Of a stretch of 16,602 nucleotides of DNA, positions 14,182-16,602 are shown in pieces. Under the pieces are notes generated by a model that worked only from the letters and a program-made list of their open reading frames with translations, did not search any database and had not been told where the DNA came from. The translations under genes and the position numbers were made by a program. The stretch is taken from positions 1 through 16,602 of the forward strand of contig DAOMFI010000068.1 of assembly GCA_035429725.1 (NCBI GenBank), in the 5' to 3' direction. Each line of letters starts with the position of its first letter. Positions within the stretch are counted from its first letter, which is position 1. The DNA is from JALORV01 sp035429725. GTDB lineage: Bacteria; Pseudomonadota; Gammaproteobacteria; Burkholderiales; Burkholderiaceae_F.

Positions 14182-15144
14182 ATGGCAACCGCCGGTGCCG
14201 TGTCTCGCGTGCGCTTCTTCGATCTGCTTGCGGCGGCTGCCGACCCCGCGGTTGAATTGCGCGCGGGACTCGCCGCGCCGGTGGCCGCGATCCCGCCGAA
14301 GTTCTTCTACGACGCACTCGGTGCGCGGCTCTTCGAGGCCATCTGCGAGCTGCCCGAGTACACGCTGCCGCGCGACGAGCAGGCGGTCTTCGAACGGCAT
14401 CTCGGCCAGATCGTCGAGGCCACAGGTCCGGACTGCACGCTGATCGACCTCGGCGCCGGCGACTGCGCCAAGGCCGAACGGCTGTTCCCGACGCTGCAGC
14501 CGACGCAGTATGTCGCGGTGGACATTGCCGGCGAGTTCCTGCGAATCCAACTTGAGTCGATCGCCCGCCTGCACCCCCGGATGGACATCATCGGCGTGGC
14601 TGCCGACTTCTCGCGCGGACTCGTCCTGCCGCCCGAGGTCCGAAAAGGGCGGCGCGTCGTGTTCTATCCCGGTTCGTCGATCGGAAACTTTTCACCAGAG
14701 GAGGCGCGGGTGTTCCTGGCTGGCGTTCAAGCTCAGTGCGCGGGCGGCCACCTGCTGCTCGGCGCCGACCTTGTGAAGAACCCGGCGGAGATCGTCGCGG
14801 CCTATGACGACGCGCTCGGGGTGACGGCGGCGTTCAATCTCAATGTCCTGAACGTCGTCAACCGGCTGGCCGGAACCGACTTCACCCCGGGCGATTGGCG
14901 CCACGTGGCGCTCTTCAATGCGGCCGAGAGCCGCGTCGAGATGCACCTGGAGGCGCGTCGCGCCGTGCATGTCGGCTGGCCCGGTGGCGGGCGGACCTTT
15001 GCCGCCGGCGAGCGGGTTCACACGGAGAATTCCTACAAGACCACCCCGGCGGCGCTTGTGAGTCTGCTGCGCGCGGCCGGATTCACGCGCGTGGACGTGT
15101 ACACGGACCCGGCCGACCGCTTTGCACTCGCGCTCGCAAGTTAG
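14182..15144 (+). CDS. egtD: L-histidine N-alpha-methyltransferase EgtD (ergothioneine pathway)
   Basis: 320 residues from ATG 14182, the normal EgtD length; an in-frame upstream extension from 14077 is unlike the family. EgtD uses three S-adenosylmethionine to trimethylate histidine to hercynine, the first step of ergothioneine synthesis. Visible hallmarks: IPPKFFYDALGARLFEAI with Tyr43, LPEYTLPRDE with Tyr60, the SAM motif LIDLGAGDCAKAERL (about 87-101), YVAVDIAGEFL, and YPGSSIGNFSP (162-172) with Asn169. Near the C-terminus is HTENSYK, where Glu282 and Ser284 correspond to the histidine-binding pair known from mycobacterial EgtD. All expected active-site residues are present. It is convergent with egtB: only 21 bases separate the stop codons. 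That orientation is unusual for the pair, which is commonly codirectional. Confidence 0.95.
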   Translation: MATAGAVSRVRFFDLLAAAADPAVELRAGLAAPVAAIPPKFFYDALGARLFEAICELPEYTLPRDEQAVFERHLGQIVEATGPDCTLIDLGAGDCAKAERLFPTLQPTQYVAVDIAGEFLRIQLESIARLHPRMDIIGVAADFSRGLVLPPEVRKGRRVVFYPGSSIGNFSPEEARVFLAGVQAQCAGGHLLLGADLVKNPAEIVAAYDDALGVTAAFNLNVLNVVNRLAGTDFTPGDWRHVALFNAAESRVEMHLEARRAVHVGWPGGGRTFAAGERVHTENSYKTTPAALVSLLRAAGFTRVDVYTDPADRFALALAS

Positions 15145-15165
15145 CCGGCGCGCTGCCTCGGGCGA

Positions 15166-16392
15166 TCAATCGCGCGCCAGGCGTACCGTCGCATAGGCGT
15201 ACGGGTATTCGGCGCGGAACCAGTTGCGAAAGGACGGCCGCACAAGCCGCCGCGCGGTGCGCGGCGAGGCGCCCTTCATCACATAGTGCGCATCGTCGAA
15301 GAAGTTGGCCGAGTAGCCGGGGTAGTAGGCGCGCGGCGCGAAGCCGTCGAAGCCGGCAAACGGCGTAGCGGTCCACTCCCAGCCGTTGCCGACCATCTGC
15401 TCGATACCCTGCTGCGTCGCGCTGTTCGGGTGCGCCGTCACAGGCCACGGATCCCAGGCCGCGAAGTCGAGGTTCGCGCGCGTGGCATCCGGCGCGACTT
15501 CGCCCCACGGATACGGGCGTGCTTCCGCGCCATACGCGGCGAGTTGCCACTCGGCTTCGGTCGGCAGGCGTACGCCAGCCCACGTTGCGTACGCCACCGC
15601 CTGTTGCTGCGTCAGGTACGCCGGGGCGTCGAGCGGCAGCGGGATCTCGTCGAACATGCGGCGCAATCGCCACGCGCCGTCGCGCCGACGCCAGAAGTGT
15701 GGCGTGGCACCGCCTTCTGTGACAAGGCGCAGGTACTCGCCGTTCGTGAGCTTGTGGCGCGCCAGGTTGAACGCGCCGACCGTGACCTTGTGTTGCGGAA
15801 ATTCGTTGTCCCAGCCGAACTCGCCGGGGTCCTGCCCCAGCGTGGCGTCGCCGGGCGGGATTGCCGCCCAGGGGTCGTGTGCGGGTGCTACCGAAGGCGC
15901 CGGAGCTTCTCCAGGCGCAGCAGGCGCGTGCTTCAGCGCCGGGTCCAGTTCGTGCAGCAGATAGCAGAGCGTCTCGGCGTGCATCCACCGATGCTCGAGC
16001 GCCGTCAGCACACGATCAATTGGCAACTCGCTCCAGTTTTCTTCGAGCAGGCGGCGCGTGCGGGCGACATAGGCGCGCACCTCGTCGAGTCCGGGCCAGT
16101 CAGACTTTCGATCGGCCGGAGCCTGCCCCGGCGGCGGATCGATGCCGGCCTCGAACAGGCGGTCGAACGAAGGATGAAACGAAGGCAGGTCGAGGACGCC
16201 GCGCGCAAGCTGGTTCCAGTCGAACGCGTCCAAATGCCCGACGTAGAAGATCAGTCGGTGCCGGTCCGGAATGGGGCGGTCGTAGAGCGTCGGAGTATCG
16301 ACCAGCGCAAAGAGCGCGTCCGTGTGCGCGCTGGCCGCCCGCCACTCGCTGCGAAGCGAGGCGGCGAACCGGGCGCGCGGGACGCTGTCCAT
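15166..16392 (-). CDS. egtB: Ergothioneine biosynthesis sulfoxide synthase EgtB
   Basis: 408 residues from the ATG at 16392 (MDSVPRARFAASLRSEWRAA). An in-frame upstream extension to 16581 is Arg/His-rich noise. The N-terminal DinB-like four-helix domain (about 5-150) supplies the iron ligands: His53 in VGHLDAFDWNQ, and His134/His138 in the H-x3-H-x-E motif EHRWMHAE. A Pro/Ala-rich linker (152-180) leads into the C-type-lectin/FGE-sulfatase domain (about 185-405), with FGWDNEFPQHKV, RLPTEAEWQLAAYG, GNGWEWT and SFRNWFRAEYPYAYATVRL. EgtB is a non-heme iron oxygenase that joins hercynine to a thiol (gamma-glutamylcysteine or cysteine) as the sulfoxide. No EgtA, EgtC or EgtE is present here, so the thiol substrate cannot be assigned. 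The presence of a separate EgtD argues against OvoA. Upstream sequence to the window end shows no further gene. Confidence 0.95.
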   Translation of the reverse strand: MDSVPRARFAASLRSEWRAASAHTDALFALVDTPTLYDRPIPDRHRLIFYVGHLDAFDWNQLARGVLDLPSFHPSFDRLFEAGIDPPPGQAPADRKSDWPGLDEVRAYVARTRRLLEENWSELPIDRVLTALEHRWMHAETLCYLLHELDPALKHAPAAPGEAPAPSVAPAHDPWAAIPPGDATLGQDPGEFGWDNEFPQHKVTVGAFNLARHKLTNGEYLRLVTEGGATPHFWRRRDGAWRLRRMFDEIPLPLDAPAYLTQQQAVAYATWAGVRLPTEAEWQLAAYGAEARPYPWGEVAPDATRANLDFAAWDPWPVTAHPNSATQQGIEQMVGNGWEWTATPFAGFDGFAPRAYYPGYSANFFDDAHYVMKGASPRTARRLVRPSFRNWFRAEYPYAYATVRLARD

Positions 16393-16398
16393 GTGACC

Positions 16399-16427
16399 AC
16401 CATAGCGCGCTGGGCCGGCCGGTCCAA
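16399..16427 (-). promoter_or_regulatory. Candidate egtB promoter next to the start codon
   Basis: On the minus strand, TTGGAC (complement of 16422-16427), a 17-base spacer and TATGGT (complement of 16399-16404) end 6 bases before the egtB ATG. If used, the transcript would begin near the start codon. The same bases include GGTGG, which could instead be a weak Shine-Dalgarno, so the reading is ambiguous. Confidence 0.33.
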
Positions 16428-16447
16428 GCGCGCGGTCACGTGAAGTG

Positions 16448-16486
16448 CCGTGCAGCGAACTCGCGGTGGAAGGACCGTGCAGCGAA
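16448..16486. repeat. Short direct repeat CCGTGCAGCGAA upstream of egtB
   Basis: CCGTGCAGCGAA occurs exactly at 16448-16459 and 16475-16486 (period 27), and a degenerate copy (CTGTACGGCGAA) begins near 16491. It lies in the 210-base non-coding stretch between egtB and the window end. Confidence 0.6.
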
Positions 16487-16551
16487 TGCGCTGTACGGCG
16501 AACGTGCGGTGTGCAGCGGCGCTGCGGTGGCCTGAGACGCCATGAATCGCC

Positions 16552-16592
16552 CCGGGGCCGAACCCCGGTTCTGATTTCCACGGGGCTGAACC
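16552..16592. repeat. Hairpin plus direct repeat near the window end
   Basis: CCGGGG (16552-16557) / CCCCGG (16563-16568) form a 6-bp stem with a 5-base loop. CGGGGCYGAACC is found at 16553-16564 and again at 16581-16592 (period 28). The hairpin followed by TTCTGATTT on the plus strand is loosely terminator-like, but no plus-strand gene ends here. Confidence 0.4.
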
Positions 16593-16602
16593 GGGTCGAC
16601 CG

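Noticed and set aside
16393..16581. N-terminal extension of EgtB by 63 residues
   Set aside because: Arg/His/Ser-rich sequence unlike EgtB; the ATG at 16392 gives the expected N-terminus, with a possible promoter directly before it.

Overview
This is a GC-rich, densely coding chromosomal stretch of a Gram-negative bacterium. It is most likely a pseudomonadotal (beta- or gammaproteobacterial) metagenome scaffold. The Gram-negative assignment rests on an MCE/MlaE-type envelope lipid transporter, a lipobox lipoprotein, an AttH-type periplasmic protein with its LolD/FtsX-type ABC partners, and sigma70-like hexamers such as TACAAT. The finer taxonomy is inference from gene content only. Three runs of exactly 100 N (1388-1487, 3094-3193, 6018-6117) are scaffold joins of unknown true length, and each one cuts through at least one gene. 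I see no tRNA, rRNA, CRISPR array, insertion sequence or phage gene.

Layout: (1) 1-1191 (+) is the C-terminal two thirds of a thiamine-diphosphate enzyme of the acetolactate synthase/2-hydroxyacyl-CoA lyase superfamily. (2) 1231-3093 (-) is the tail of an MCE transport operon: permease C-terminus, MCE protein, then a small lipoprotein broken by gap 1. (3) 3194-3436 (+) is a GlsB/YeaQ/YmgE-type membrane protein whose start is lost in gap 2. (4) 3485-12081 (-) is one long codirectional block. In transcription order it holds a LolD/MacB-type ABC ATPase, an MgtA-like P-type ATPase, an 849-residue two-module FtsX permease, an AttH/CrtC-like lipocalin-type protein (start lost in gap 3), a MAPEG membrane protein, and a fused ABCB-type exporter. 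(5) 12153-16392 carries threonine ammonia-lyase (+), an MGMT-fold protein without the acceptor cysteine (+), and a convergent pair, egtD (+) and egtB (-), for ergothioneine biosynthesis.

How the genes may work together: the ABC ATPase, FtsX permease and AttH-like protein look like one AttEFGH-type envelope system. An apparently unrelated Mg-type P-ATPase sits between its ATPase and its permease. MAPEG and the ABCB exporter follow in the same direction, so the block together with the MCE operon is rich in envelope and lipid-handling functions. EgtD makes hercynine from histidine and EgtB adds the sulfur oxidatively. The later C-S cleavage step is not encoded here.

The observations most worth a second look are: the P-ATPase splitting the AttEFGH-like set; the cysteine-less alkyltransferase-like protein next to egtD; an AT-rich 12-bp inverted repeat just after the FtsX gene; the convergent, possibly leaderless egt pair; and the evidence that the N-gaps hide several hundred bases each. 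I did not find a system I can confidently call new.
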